In this document: piece after piece, positions 38,301 to 50,600 of the stretch
Numbering within the stretch: position 1 is the first letter of the stretch
Layout: each line of letters opens with the position of its first letter
Source of the DNA: Nemopilema nomurai
Lineage: Eukaryota > Cnidaria > Scyphozoa > Rhizostomeae > Rhizostomatidae
Assembly (NCBI GenBank): GCA_003864495.1
Contig: ML133412.1
Coordinates: 186,001-250,000 of the forward strand
Length of the DNA stretch: 64,000 nucleotides
Direction: 5' to 3'
Notes under the pieces: model-generated
The model's database searches: none
Seen by the model: the letters and a program-made list of their open reading frames with translations, nothing else
Told to the model about the DNA's origin: nothing
Program-made: the position numbers and the translations under genes

Positions 38301-40477
38301 CTGTAATTTGCTTTACTCTAGAGAACCTTGTGAACGTCCACTCCTGATTGTTAACTATAAGATGTTTTTCTAGGCCACTGCCATTAACTTTGGAGAGCTG
38401 AATCTCACGAAATGAGGTTGTAAAATAGATACATTTGGTTAAAATGATTAACTTCTTTATGCGCATTCTATCTTCAAATCATCTGATTTTCGACCATCAA
38501 TTTCTTCCCCATTCTCTATCAATCCGAAGCCTACCTATCCTATGTGAATATCCCTGCCCCTCTCAACTATTCAGCTCTTTCTGCGATCCAATGCTCGTTT
38601 GCTGAGTAACTGCATTGATCAACCTGAGCACTGTTTATGGATACGACTGTCCGGAAAAATAGGCTCAAACTTCGACGATTCAGTGAATATAGTGAGCCAG
38701 CCTTCTTATTTTCATTTCCTTAAAAACTTCGATTGTTTTGATACAGCGTATACAACTCAGAATGATTGTAACCCAGGAGCTGGTTCACCGTGTCTTGTAA
38801 AAGCTTAACAGATTCGTAAGAACAGTGCATGTACTACGACTAAGCTGCGAGGCAGTTATACCAATGGTACAGTGTTACAAACAAACATAAGACTATCATG
38901 AAGCATTTTCAAAATATTTGTTTAGAAAATTTAAAAAAGGCGAACTTTGACATGAATGCTTATACCAATATTGGTAACCTAACCCGGGTATAGACAAACT
39001 TAATTCATCCTTTTTTCGTCCTTTATTAACAGTTAAATTTCTAGCTATGCATATTATTGCTAATCAAAGCCGACTAGTTAGAAACACCAGAGCTTGAATA
39101 ATGTGAATCGGATAATCAAATATAATCTACGTTGCCTACATATTCCTTACATAAATTACAAGTACAATTCAACGATGTAAATTGTGAGATCCATTTTTTG
39201 GGAATATTTGTAGAGTTATTTTATTTTATTTGGCATTGAGTTCCATCAGAAGCGATTCTGGTCTGAGAAAACTGTGGGCCCTCACGGAAAATCCTGGGTT
39301 AGTAGTATACGGACAAAATGCATTCATAGAATTACTTCACACCTAACTAGATGCCTTACTTTAAGGTAATCCTTATATTCTTGCTTCAAAAGTTTGATAT
39401 ATAGACTTAATGCATGCGGCAGTTTAGAGGGAATGCAATTCTATAAGCTTCATGTAAAGCGTACTAACCAGTAACCAGCAAATTTCTTGGACATAGACAG
39501 GAAGTCACATTGGTATGCTGGAAAGCATAAGATACTCTAGCTCTTACATAAAGATTTTGAAAGGTAATAATATCTTTTATAATAGATGCCGTATTTACGT
39601 CATATCCCTAGTGCACTCCATAGTGCTCTTTCCCTGTGCCATTTCTTTTTACAGCACATTTCAACGACCTTCTCTTATGTCTAGAGAATCATTGGATGAT
39701 GGTTATTACAACGGGGGCTCAAAAGCTTAATTGTGCTTGAAAAGCAGAGCATCTTACTCCTTTCCATTATATATTATTTAAGTAGCTATGGTTTTTTTTT
39801 GCTTCACGGCCACTCGATAAGCTGTTTTCCAGATAAGAGCAGCAATGTTAATGTATGAACAAGGAGTATGTAAATTAATTGATGTGCTATACCTATGCGT
39901 ATGTTCACATGAGAACGAATGAAAGGTAACTGAGTGTGTGAATTACTAAACCCCTTTTTAGTCACTAAAGCTCAGTATACGCACTGTTTACTTCTAATCG
40001 GTTGGCAAACGTTTCCCGTACTTTTGAGTAAAGCTCTTTATGGGGTAACAGATTTTATAGGAAAAAACCGCTCACCAACATTATAGAATGCCTTCGAGGT
40101 CAAATCAATATGATATGAAGCTGATATGAAGATGAGAAAGCCGAAACTATATGCTCGGTTGGAATCGGGCAGTGCTCAGTTGCCACTGCACAGGCCCTTT
40201 GTGATTTGCACACACCGAAGTGATTAGACGTGTGCGGCTCCTGCAGGTTCCCCTTAAAAAATTTGCTTTACGAGCGAGCTCCGGAGATAACAATAACTAA
40301 GCGAGCGGGACATGAATTATTAAATCAACGTGTTCTTCTCCGCACGGTCATCCTAAAATCTTATTTGTTTTTCGAATCAATATTAAATCGTTTCGTCGAA
40401 TTTTCAACCAAGATGATCATAGTTGTGGACAAGTGCAATGAAGAAAGTGCCTTGACGACTAATCTGTAAAATCCCCT

Positions 40478-40553
40478 CTGGGTTATGCTGAGGATGGGCC
40501 TTGCCAGAGTAGCTTAGCTAAGGAGACAAGCCCCATAGCCGAGCAAAACCCAG
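40478..40553. other. Long imperfect hairpin, pre-miRNA-like
   Basis: CTGGGTTATGCTGAG at the left pairs with the right arm ending GAGCAAAACCCAG; the inner part pairs GATGGGCCTTG with ACAAGCCCCAT, and the tip is the palindrome CTTAGCTAAG. About 76 nt fold into one stem with small bulges. It could be a microRNA precursor or the end of a small transposon; sequence alone does not decide. Confidence 0.45.
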
Positions 40554-41903
40554 CTCAACGATACAGTCGCTAGGCGCAGATAACTGATAGCGTTTATTGC
40601 TCATCGTGTTTTCATTCTTATGACATAAGCTCAGTATTCAATAAGTAATATTGTTTGTTACGTACTTAGGATATATTATAAGAGCAAATTGTCAGCTTAA
40701 TTCACATAGGGTCTCTGAAAATGTACTGATCTACACCTCTGGATTCTGTATACATATTTACTATATGTTTTCTACAACGTTATTGATTGCCACGTTCATT
40801 ATGGAAATACTTCTCGCTGAATTAGAATCATACGACTTAGACAATCATATTGAGAGTCTAGATTCCTGCTTCCCCCGAATTTAATTGATGCTTCAAAAGC
40901 ACCTCTGTAGTTTTAGAACTAAAATCCCGCTAAGCTATTGAACACCCCCACACTCTTTCGAGAGAGAGCCCACTTCGCCCGTTTTCACGGTGTTTGAAAC
41001 TGTGAAATGCAATCAGCTACATCTTCCACTCTAATTGTAAGTGGCTGCTTTTTATTCATGTTTCAAGATTCTCCGTGGAACGTACTGTCTGAAGGCCCTC
41101 TTTCGCTGCCAAGCGAGACTTTAGCGCCGTCTTTCACTCAACTAGACTTAGGTCCGGCTGCAGATGAAAACTCGTGACTAGTGGTTAATCTTCCCGTTGC
41201 ATACTTCGCTAATGAATAGATTACTCTTAAATATCTGAAATCATGTCAATAATTAGAACAATGTGTTTTACTAGCCTAACGGCGAATTCTTTAATATCTA
41301 GTGGGGATAAGTTGGTAAAGCCTATTGTTATGACAAACCATATAATCAAGGGTCAAATTAGTACGCGGCCTGAATTATTCAAGCAAAAAGAAAACAACGT
41401 TTTGAATTTATCTTATCCTCCTTAACCAGCGACACGTGCCCTTCCAAAGCAGATAAGGTGACCTCAGCATGATGTAGAGGCAAACAAAAGAAAGTACATA
41501 ACAGGGGCGAGTCTTATCCCCGTCGACTTCCTTTGAATGTTGTTTGCAGGACAACTGTTCGACCCAGTTACTACAAGAGACTTGATATTTTGCATACCAA
41601 GTGTCATTTGTTTCCGATAACCGCAAACAAATCCGGTCTGATGGCTGAACAATAGCCATTGATTGTTTTACGAGATTTCAGATTTGCTGCATTAGGCCGC
41701 GTTGCACCTGTTTCTCAATGCTTCTCAGCCTCATACGGTGATCGCCTGCGGAAAATCGCTACAACACAATTATCTGTTGCTGCGATGGTGACGTCGCATT
41801 GAATGCTTCATTTGAACGCTGTCTGAAAAAGCTAAGACTTGAAAATTTGGAAGGAAATGTGACGAAAATCTGATTTGCTACTTAATCTGAATCGGCTACC
41901 TAA

Positions 41904-42212
41904 AGGCTGGTTTTCATATAACGTATTTCGACGTATTTCATCGCAATTCGGTGTTCACGATTTTTACGACACATGAAAACTGCAAACGCAATTCACTGTA
42001 ATTCATCTTAATTCGTCGTATTTTGTCGGAAGAAACAAATTTTTTTGATTTCTTCCGATGAATTACGTCGAATTACGTTCTGTAAAGATTATTTACGTTA
42101 GGCGGTTTTCATAAAATTTGGTCTGTTTCCATATAAAGGAAATAATTTTAATTGATCGTAGACTCGGAATTGCGATGAAATACGTCGAAATACGTTATAT
42201 GAAAACCAGCCT
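41904..42212. mobile_element. 309-bp MITE with 46-bp perfect TIRs, TAA target duplication
   Basis: The left end (AGGCTGGTTTTCATATAACG..., 41904-41949) is repeated exactly in inverted form at the right end (42167-42212). TAA flanks both ends (41901-41903 and 42213-42215). A 3-bp TAA duplication fits a PIF/Harbinger-type transposase acting in trans; family assignment is inference. There is no coding capacity. The perfect TIRs suggest recent insertion. A second fragment of the same end (ATGAAAACCAGCCTTAGA) follows at about 42223-42240. Confidence 0.92.
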
Positions 42213-42240
42213 TAAGCTCTTAGATGAAAACCAGCCTTAG

Positions 42241-44330
42241 ACGAGTCCCGGTATCTGTTCCTATAAACAAATACACCAGGCAATGATATTTTAGCATTTA
42301 TATGTTAGTTTCATTGCTAGCTCACTATATAAATAGGCCTTTTATCAAGCTAATATTGAAATTGGGTGAGTGCTGATGGTATGATGGAAATTGGTGCTAT
42401 GAGGCACTTCTACAACTTCATGGGATCCTACTTCTACTTTGGCAATCAAACACGGATTGCCAAAAGCAAAAAGGCCGAATGTAATTGTATCGAGCTGTTT
42501 ATTTTTCAAATAAATAGGTTAATCTGCCAAAGGGTCTAGTGTAATTTTAAGACTTGATAGAGTTCGAGCCAAGAATAGACAACTGTATTGGCAGTATAGA
42601 ACCAATTGCTCCCAACAGGTTAACGGTTAAAGTTAGAATCAAACTACGTAATAAGGTCGTACAAGCACAGCAGCTTCAAGTCAAATTATACACTATTATA
42701 TACAATCAATTTTTCTAATGACTTATAGTTAGATAAATAAAAGTCCAGACGAAAAATTACTTATGTTTGCTAAAATCATGTTTCCGCTGTTTCTCCCAAC
42801 TGGAGAAGTTTTGTACCCCAAATTATTTTGTATATCTTTTGCGAAGATTTTGAAAAGACAATGGCAACATCAGGCATTTTGTTAAGTTCCTCGTTACACT
42901 TTTTTATCTTTTTCAACGATTTAAGTGACTTGCAGCTTTAGCAAAGCTTATCTTACTTTCAATGATGTTAGGAACACTTTCCATTGCAAACATAAGAAAA
43001 GGAGTCATTTGAATTGAAAGTTGACAGTATTTTACTAAAAACAAGCACCTAAAGTGCTTACTTTTTACTTTTACTATGAAGCCCACACTCCTTATTTGAA
43101 TTTTTGATAAATTCACAGGAATGCAAAGCCGGATAAGAAAAATCGAAAGGCTGAATCAAATGCAGTGCGATTTTCTCAAACTTAATTCGCATATTCATAA
43201 ATCGTCTTGCTATAGACAACGCGGTATTAGCCCGTATGATCATTGAATATTTCGAATAAGTTGGTTATTTTATAATCTCACAACGTATACCATGCTGGAA
43301 AAATCCGTGAAAAATATTTCGGGCTACTAAGCTAAGAAACAACAGGAAAAAAGCTATAATTTTTGACAATGCAATCATTGGTATGGATATAGCCACAAGT
43401 AACAGCAGATTGTTGCATGATAGAACCGTAAAAATTTCAGCAGTAATTTTAAGCACGTATCAAGGATGGACATTTTCCAAGCCTTGAAGAGTCTACCCTT
43501 TTCAGCTGGGAAGAGCAGAACTACGTTCACTAAAGTTGTGAACCAAACCAGCATCCTTAACCAGCCTTCAATTAAGAAAGGTGTTTCCTACAACACTACA
43601 TACATGCATATATACAAAATTAATTTTATAAGGAGGTTAAAGTACTGGACGCTAGCGAGCTTATATGGACCTTCTATTTAAAGAAATACAAATAATATTA
43701 TGAAACTAAAGTGAAGACATTTAACCTATTTCCATTATTTCTATTAAAGTTGAAAATATATAAAATCAGAAGGTTCATTCCAAAATTATCCCGTTCTTTA
43801 GTAAATGAATGAATTCTTAAACGTTTAATGGTTGAATTTATCATTTTTTCTGAAAGAAACTGAGTTTCTGCTAATTTAAGTTCGGTATCTAGGAATACCG
43901 AGTTTATGATTCAACCAGCTACTGTGTCTTTCCGTTTTTAGGCAAAAAGCGAATCGACGGAAGCTGGCAGGCTTTTTTGTTCGTAGTTTTGCAAAGTATG
44001 AGGGTTAGTCTTTTGTATGGTTATAAAGGCTTCTCGTATTGACTCTTCAGCACTAAGGAAAAGATTTCTTATATTTAAGGTGTATTATGTGGAGGATTTT
44101 GTTAGCAAGCACCATTGGGGATTTTCCTTAAATTTATATGCTTTGCCTTTCATAGGCCATACATATTTATTGCAGTATAGCCCTATTAATATCTCTACAG
44201 TGCAAAACAGTTTTTAATGCGGTCAACATCTTATCCGACATACCCTATCCGATGCCACAAGAAATAAATTGCAGGGCGTTGATGTCAGTTTCGAAACGAG
44301 GCATTTTCAATCCGAGATTATGTTGGCAGT
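42241..44330. other. Intergenic, no gene recognised
   Basis: Only short open frames on either strand; nothing resembles an exon chain. It runs up to the presumed promoter of the SAXO4-like gene. Confidence 0.5.
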
Positions 44331-44343
44331 GTTGCTAGGCAAT
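44331..44343 (+). promoter_or_regulatory. RFX X-box
   Basis: GTTGCTAGGCAAT is a near-perfect inverted repeat matching the RFX-factor X-box (GTTGCC-N-GGCAAC type); only the outer 3' base departs from the palindrome GTTGC...GCAAC. It lies about 320 bp upstream of the ATG of an axonemal gene, and directly before a probable noncoding first exon. RFX factors drive ciliary genes through such sites. Confidence 0.7.
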
Positions 44344-44344
44344 G

Positions 44345-44429
44345 GACGCTATTTTGAATGAGGCAAAAGATTCGTCGGGCAGTCGAGGAAAGGAAGCCAA
44401 TTATAGGCGCTGAAAGGAATTTGATACCA
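44345..44429 (+). other. Probable 5' noncoding exon of the SAXO4-like gene
   Basis: A perfect donor (CCAA|GTAAGT) ends this stretch, and the coding exon begins after an acceptor (CTATTTTAG, ending 44651) 6 bp before the ATG, implying a spliced 5' UTR. The transcription start is not known. An ATG at 44342 opens a 23-codon frame that stops at about 44413, a possible upstream ORF if transcription begins before it. Confidence 0.45.
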
Positions 44430-44657
44430 AGTAAGTTTTCTAGATTTCTCTTATTTAGTAACCAAATATAATGATTTTCTATACGTTTTGCCTATCCAAA
44501 AATACTCTATGGTTTGTATCCAAGTTGACACGGTTTCTATGGTCTGCCCTCTCTCCTCGCCTTTATGTCATTACAAGGGTTCCTCAAACTCCTTGGCACT
44601 CAAATGAGATGTTTCTTGTGGCAGGGTGACTACAAATCCTGTCTATTTTAGGAAATA

Positions 44658-47600
44658 ATGGGACCCCTTCCGAATGGACCGGTAACAGCGCACATTAAAG
44701 CGAGTCATGGTCCGGATACAATCCCTCAGAAATTCTACATAACAGAATACTCGAACAGATATGGCCACGATGGTTTTTCTCCAAGAACGGGAAAGCACCA
44801 AGGAACGGGCTACCAAAGCAATTTCAGACCGGGTGTTTACTACAGTCGAAAGATTGATGAGCTTGACAACCCTAGAATGGGGTAGGTAAAATGGCAATTA
44901 TTTTTCTCTTATGTTATTTTGGTCCATTTCCAACTGCTACACTTAAAAGGATAATACAATTCCATTTTGAATAGATTTAAATAGCAAGTTAAACCTGAAT
45001 TTATTTGTCTTCGTTTGATGGTAGAGTAGACATTTACAATGTACATTCAGAAATTTTAGTTTATTCACCTAAATGTTTATCCGTCAAATTGGAATGATTT
45101 GACTTTTTTATATAACTTAGACTTCTTAGTTTTTAAGATAATTTTTAAAGAGCTTTATTGGTCATTCAATCATCATAGTGAAACCCAAGGCACTGCCATG
45201 GTTTTCGAAATGGTGTGTTTATTCAAATCTTAGCCTCAGACATGACTAAAGCCATCATAAAGCAGTTCTGTCCAAGCCCACTCTCTATAGAGTTGTGACA
45301 TGTTCATATCTTAATACAGAACAATTTTTATCCTAATCAATTTTACCAAAATTAATCATTTTACATAAGCATATCTTCTTAGCTCAGGTTAGTCAGAGCT
45401 TTTCTTGAAATGTATTCAATAGCACCTTCTTGAATTAGTTGATCTCCTTTAAATGATTCCTTAAAAGCATTTTTCTAATCTTTTTAGGAGACTTTTGACA
45501 GACAACTATTTTTCTTTGACAAAGAAGCATTTCAGAGGTTCAAAAGGATCTGATGGCAGAGACCCTTTTCCAAAAGATGTATACATGGTGAAAAGTGGAT
45601 TTGTACATGACACCTCGCCAACTATTCCAACAACAAAGATGGTAAAGTTTGCTTAACTGCATTCTTGTAGCATTGATTTTTCAGTACCATAGAGATTTGA
45701 TATGCCATAAAGGTAGCAAGTTTGTTTACATGGTGCTCATCTGATGAAATGATGTTGCGCCCCTTGCTTAGAGAGAGATCTCAGCTTAAGTATTTGACGT
45801 TTTCCCAGCAGAGTTACCTAAAGGTCTGCTAAAGGTAGAGGCTAGTGTCCGGGTTTCTCCACAGGTAGTTTAAATGTGCATGTGGACCATTAACAAATTA
45901 ATTTTTAATCTGAAATATCCTTTAGTGAAGTTTAAGGTCTGTCTTTTAGGTTCGATCAGTTTTTGTTGATACAAAACAGGAGGGAGTAGTCTATCCAAAT
46001 GTTATGCCCAGACTTTATGGCTTCAAAGGAAAAGATCCCATTTCTACAGAAAATGCAGGCCATGTGAGTTGTCTCTGATGTTGCAAAGAATAATATCTAT
46101 GATCTGATGAGTGTGTCTCCTTCACACAATTTGATAGTGTTTCCTAAATATAGTATAATGCTTAAATCTATTTTATTCTATAGATGATATGGAATTTTCA
46201 TTCATTCACAAATGATTGAGTAATTTTAATGCACTCGTGTCTTTCAGCTTCCCTATTGACTCTTCATTCCAAAGTTTTTTAAGAAAATTGACAGTTTTAC
46301 ATTTTATAAGAATCAACAATGTTCTATTGAGCATCATCATTGTCCTTCTCCATTCTGTTTTATTGAAATGCTGATTGTGTCAATTTTTTGGATAATTTCA
46401 GGGACCAACATTTATGTCAACTGAAAACAAAGCCAGTTTTAGAGGGTTACCAAGTGAAAGAAGTGAGTTAGCAAGTTTTTCATAAAAACTGCCTTTTCTG
46501 ACACCATTATAACAGACAGAAGTAGTTTCTTTTGGGTTTTCAACAAAAGATTTTCAGGGAAAAGATACTGTCCTGGTAAGGAAACCACCATAAAGAGGGA
46601 GCAAGCATTTAGAAACCATTAGAAAGATTTTTCTCTTCAAAAGAGAACTTGCTTGAAATATGGCCAAGAAGTTGGAGACATCTTCCTAAAATCCACTGTT
46701 GATGTTTCCTTTGTCTGTTTATGTTACAGAGACAGCAGCTACATTTTCCATAGCTCATTGCCAGGTCTTTAACTTTTCCACACGAGTTTTCTGAATGAAA
46801 ACGTTTTTAATGATTTTTTGTATTTTCTGGTTCACACAACTAAAATAACACGGTGTCTAATTTAGTCTTTGTGAGTCTATTTTTACGTAATAGCTCAATA
46901 GTTTTTTGTCAAAGCCCCGAATAAATTGCTTAATTCCTATGCTGATTGATCTAATAATCTCCTACACAAGGACTCCCTCTCCAAGCTTGATGACTAATGA
47001 AGGAAATTTGCAATTTCTGAACAACTGCAAATTCTTTTTGAAATTTCGCCAAAAATAACAGTCATATGTTGCAAAACAATATGGCCTACCACTTCATCCT
47101 GCAACGTGATCCTCGTTTTTGTAGTAGAAGAAGGAGGTTTTTCACCGAGAGTGGGGAAGAGTGTGGGCGATTGGAGCCGTTTTCTTAACAACAGTGCTGA
47201 CTGTTAGCGTTATAACGAGAGTTATGTATCTGATTTCAGTTGATCTATCGACAAAAACCGTTGGACCGAAGTTGGAATCAGGGTTTACACACGCCTATAA
47301 TGACGAGCCGATTACATTTAAACCAAGCGATGTTCATGATGGAAAGTTACCCGTAAGCTTACATTTTTGTTTATGCAAATGATTCAGGTGAATGCTCATC
47401 TGATCTGATTGTATTTTGTTTTCAGCCGTCTTAGCTTCAATAGAGTAATAAGAACACAAGAGGAACAGTTTAATGTTACTATGATACTAGAAGCAGATCA
47501 ACTTCTGCTCTAACAAGTAGCAAGTAACTTCTTGCATTAAAGCTTCGCTCTTATATACACCATGCTTATCAGAGGGATGTGTTTATTTACGGAAGAATAT

Positions 47601-50600
47601 CGAAGCATGGCTATATCGAATGCCGAAGGCTTCGTTTATGGATGCTATCTTCAGTTAGCATACAACCTTCTGTGGGCGTGAATTGTTTTAGCTTTGTTCA
47701 CAAAATCTAATGGATCTCTAACCATTAATACTGCCCTTTAATCAATGACTTCTACAATAATTTTCAAGGCAGTTCTCAACGCCAATAAAGACTTTATGTA
47801 ATCAATTTCATTCTGGGCGTAGCTAATTTTAGCTATGATTATCTTTAGTGAGCCATTTTTTAAATCAAATCGATTCTCCTAAAATAGTTAGAAGCATCCT
47901 TTCACTTTTACCCACTAATGAAACAAATATTTGGTTCCATTTCATGGAATTGAAATACTAATAGCTCACAAAACGTGAATTGTAGCTCATTTTTGAATGC
48001 GTTTATTTCAGGGCTGGTGCACGTGGCGTCCTACTGGAGCCAGCATTATGAAAACCGATTTCAGGCCTTCAACATATCTTTATGTAAGTACCATTCATTT
48101 TCAGAAGCGCCGGGCGTTTTATAATGCAGCGGGGCAGAAACCACAGAAAGGACACGCATATACTGTCCTAAGCAACTTGTTAAACAACTTGTTTTCAATG
48201 TCTAATGGGTGCAAAGCATTTTGACTCTTGAATAAAGGTTTCAATAGACACTAGAAGCCAATATATTTTTGGCATAAAGCTATTAATCTGAAATTGATTA
48301 CATAGCATTCAGCATCTCTCTCCAAACATTTTTGCAGAAAGGACACTTTACTGCCCCCGCGTTTTCCCCGTGGTTTCGACGCCAATGTTTATTTTTGCCC
48401 TGATTCTTGAGCTAATACTTTCAAACCATATCGCATGCAGAAGCAAAATGACTCTTCGTCAAGAAAAAATTATGTAGAGAAATTTTGGCGTACAATCAAA
48501 AATAGATATAAGCAATTTTATCCAGAATTTCTAAAGCAAGCCTGTTGAAATAAGATACGTTTTTCAAAATTCTACATGCATCTAAAACCTAGATTAAGTG
48601 ACCCTGGACATTTGAAGAGTCTTAGCTGAGATCGATCGTGAAGCCTTTGCCAAGAAAGCTTCCGTGGGCTTCTACTACCTGTAAAGAGTCAACATTTTCC
48701 ACTTGTCAGCAAACAGAGAGTGCCTTTTAGGGCAAGCAGCAATGATTATTGAAATCAATATTTGTATGACATCTAAAAAAGTCCGGTTCGAAGTGGCATA
48801 CGAATTTCATACACACTAAGTGCATCAATGAAAAGTATGAAATTTCGCCTGCACGTATGTTATCTTGCTTAAAACAAAGTTTTTCCAAGAAGCCTTTTTA
48901 TGGATCTTCCCAATGCGTAAATTTGCTTCATAAGACTTTTGTTTCCCGCAAGCTGTAATAAGCATGAAGTTCGGAGTTACAGCTCAGAACTAAACTGTGT
49001 ATGAAATATTCCTACATAGTATTTATCATTCTTTACTTTTGGCATGAGCAACAACGCGACCACGTGAAGGCTCGGTCGCAGGTTTCATGAAGTCCTGAAA
49101 GAAATATCTTCAAAACTTTTCCAGTTGCATACAGCATTTTTGGTTTTGCTCAAAGATTATCATTTTCTTAATTCATGTATTCTCGCATGTTGGTAGGCTA
49201 GTGCGTATATTGATATCTAAAAAATTGATTTTTAGTTAAGAGCTAGCGAAAGTTCTCTAGCCCTTTCAAAATACAGCTGACAGAGTTAATATTGCACAGA
49301 GACATTTCTATTTCGATAAACGACTTAACTACTGAAATACAAACAAATGCCATTACTTTTTAAAACTGACTCCCTTTCATTGCTATCTCTTAAATCTTGC
49401 ACAAAATTTAAGAATTACCCTTGTCTGGTCGCAGGAGATGATTTTTTTTCTTGCCCTGGTCATCTCACGTTTATGGGATACATAGTAACCATTGCTGATT
49501 TCCTAGGGTGGTGAGCCGTTCACTACAGTTGCCCATGGCTCAGATCGAGATACTGGTTACACACGAGAGATCAAACCGAAAGGAGAATTCACCCAACGAC
49601 AAGAAGAGGTAAATCCTTTAGTATATCTGAGACATCCGCTGATTCATTAGTTAAGCTCATAGTGTATCGCTGGGCTCTTTTTTGCTCACGGAGAAGAGTT
49701 CCCAGTTCTGCGGCGAAAATAACATGGGGTTATCTATGGTTTTTACATGAGCTTATAGATAAGAAGCTATGTGAAAAAAGTGTAGGCGTTAAAGCTGCTG
49801 TGATGGTACGGTTTCTTCTCATCAGCTCCTTTTGCAGGTTTATATCAAATTGGAGATAGAAAAAGTATTAAAGCTTCTGTTTTGTTTTGTTTTCGGATCT
49901 AAGTTCAACATGATGAGGAACTCGATTCAGGTCATAAACATGGAATATAAGGAAACAGAAGAGTTTGTAGTAATTGGTGGTCGGTTTCAAAATGCTAGTT
50001 AATAAAAACCTATTGCATAGATTTGCAAGTATTTATATATACTAACTAACCACAGTTAATGGCAATTACGACCACGCAGAATTGAGAATTCTAAACGAGT
50101 GCTTGAAATTGCACCCGCAAATTCAGGCTTTAGACAACCACAATACAGACATCAAAACAATGCCAAAACTTCTCTGAAGTGTTTCTTGCATTCACGCGCA
50201 TTTTTTGCTTGCATCAATTCGCAGAGCGCCTAATTCAAACTGTTGCAGCCATCTTTGTTTCTTAAAAGTAGAAAAAAGTTGGAGCATGCCGACCTTTCAT
50301 TTGAAATAATTACTTTTTACCGCCCGTGGTTTGCAGATAGAACAGTTTGTGCAGTCCTCTCCTTTTTCCCATCAGTCGAAAAATTATATGCAATTGCAAC
50401 TCATTATGATTTTCCAAAGGCGTTTACGAGATTGTCTCATGTGAAACCACTGGTGGCAGAGAAGATCAAAAAGAAGGACCCAGCTGAGTACACTAACATG
50501 CTCTACGCAAAGCAATATCCGAGGTAGTATCATATTGACCCATTGAACAAACTACTATCTTTAATTCCTAGAGACTAGCAATCTAGAATAGCACTGTCTT

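Larger units (their letters stand above)
27273..41900. other. Gene-poor region, no gene recognised
   Basis: About 14.6 kb with only short open frames, none with a recognisable family or exon chain. Local structures at 35230-35320 (28-bp repeat) and 40478-40553 (hairpin) are listed separately. Confidence 0.55.
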
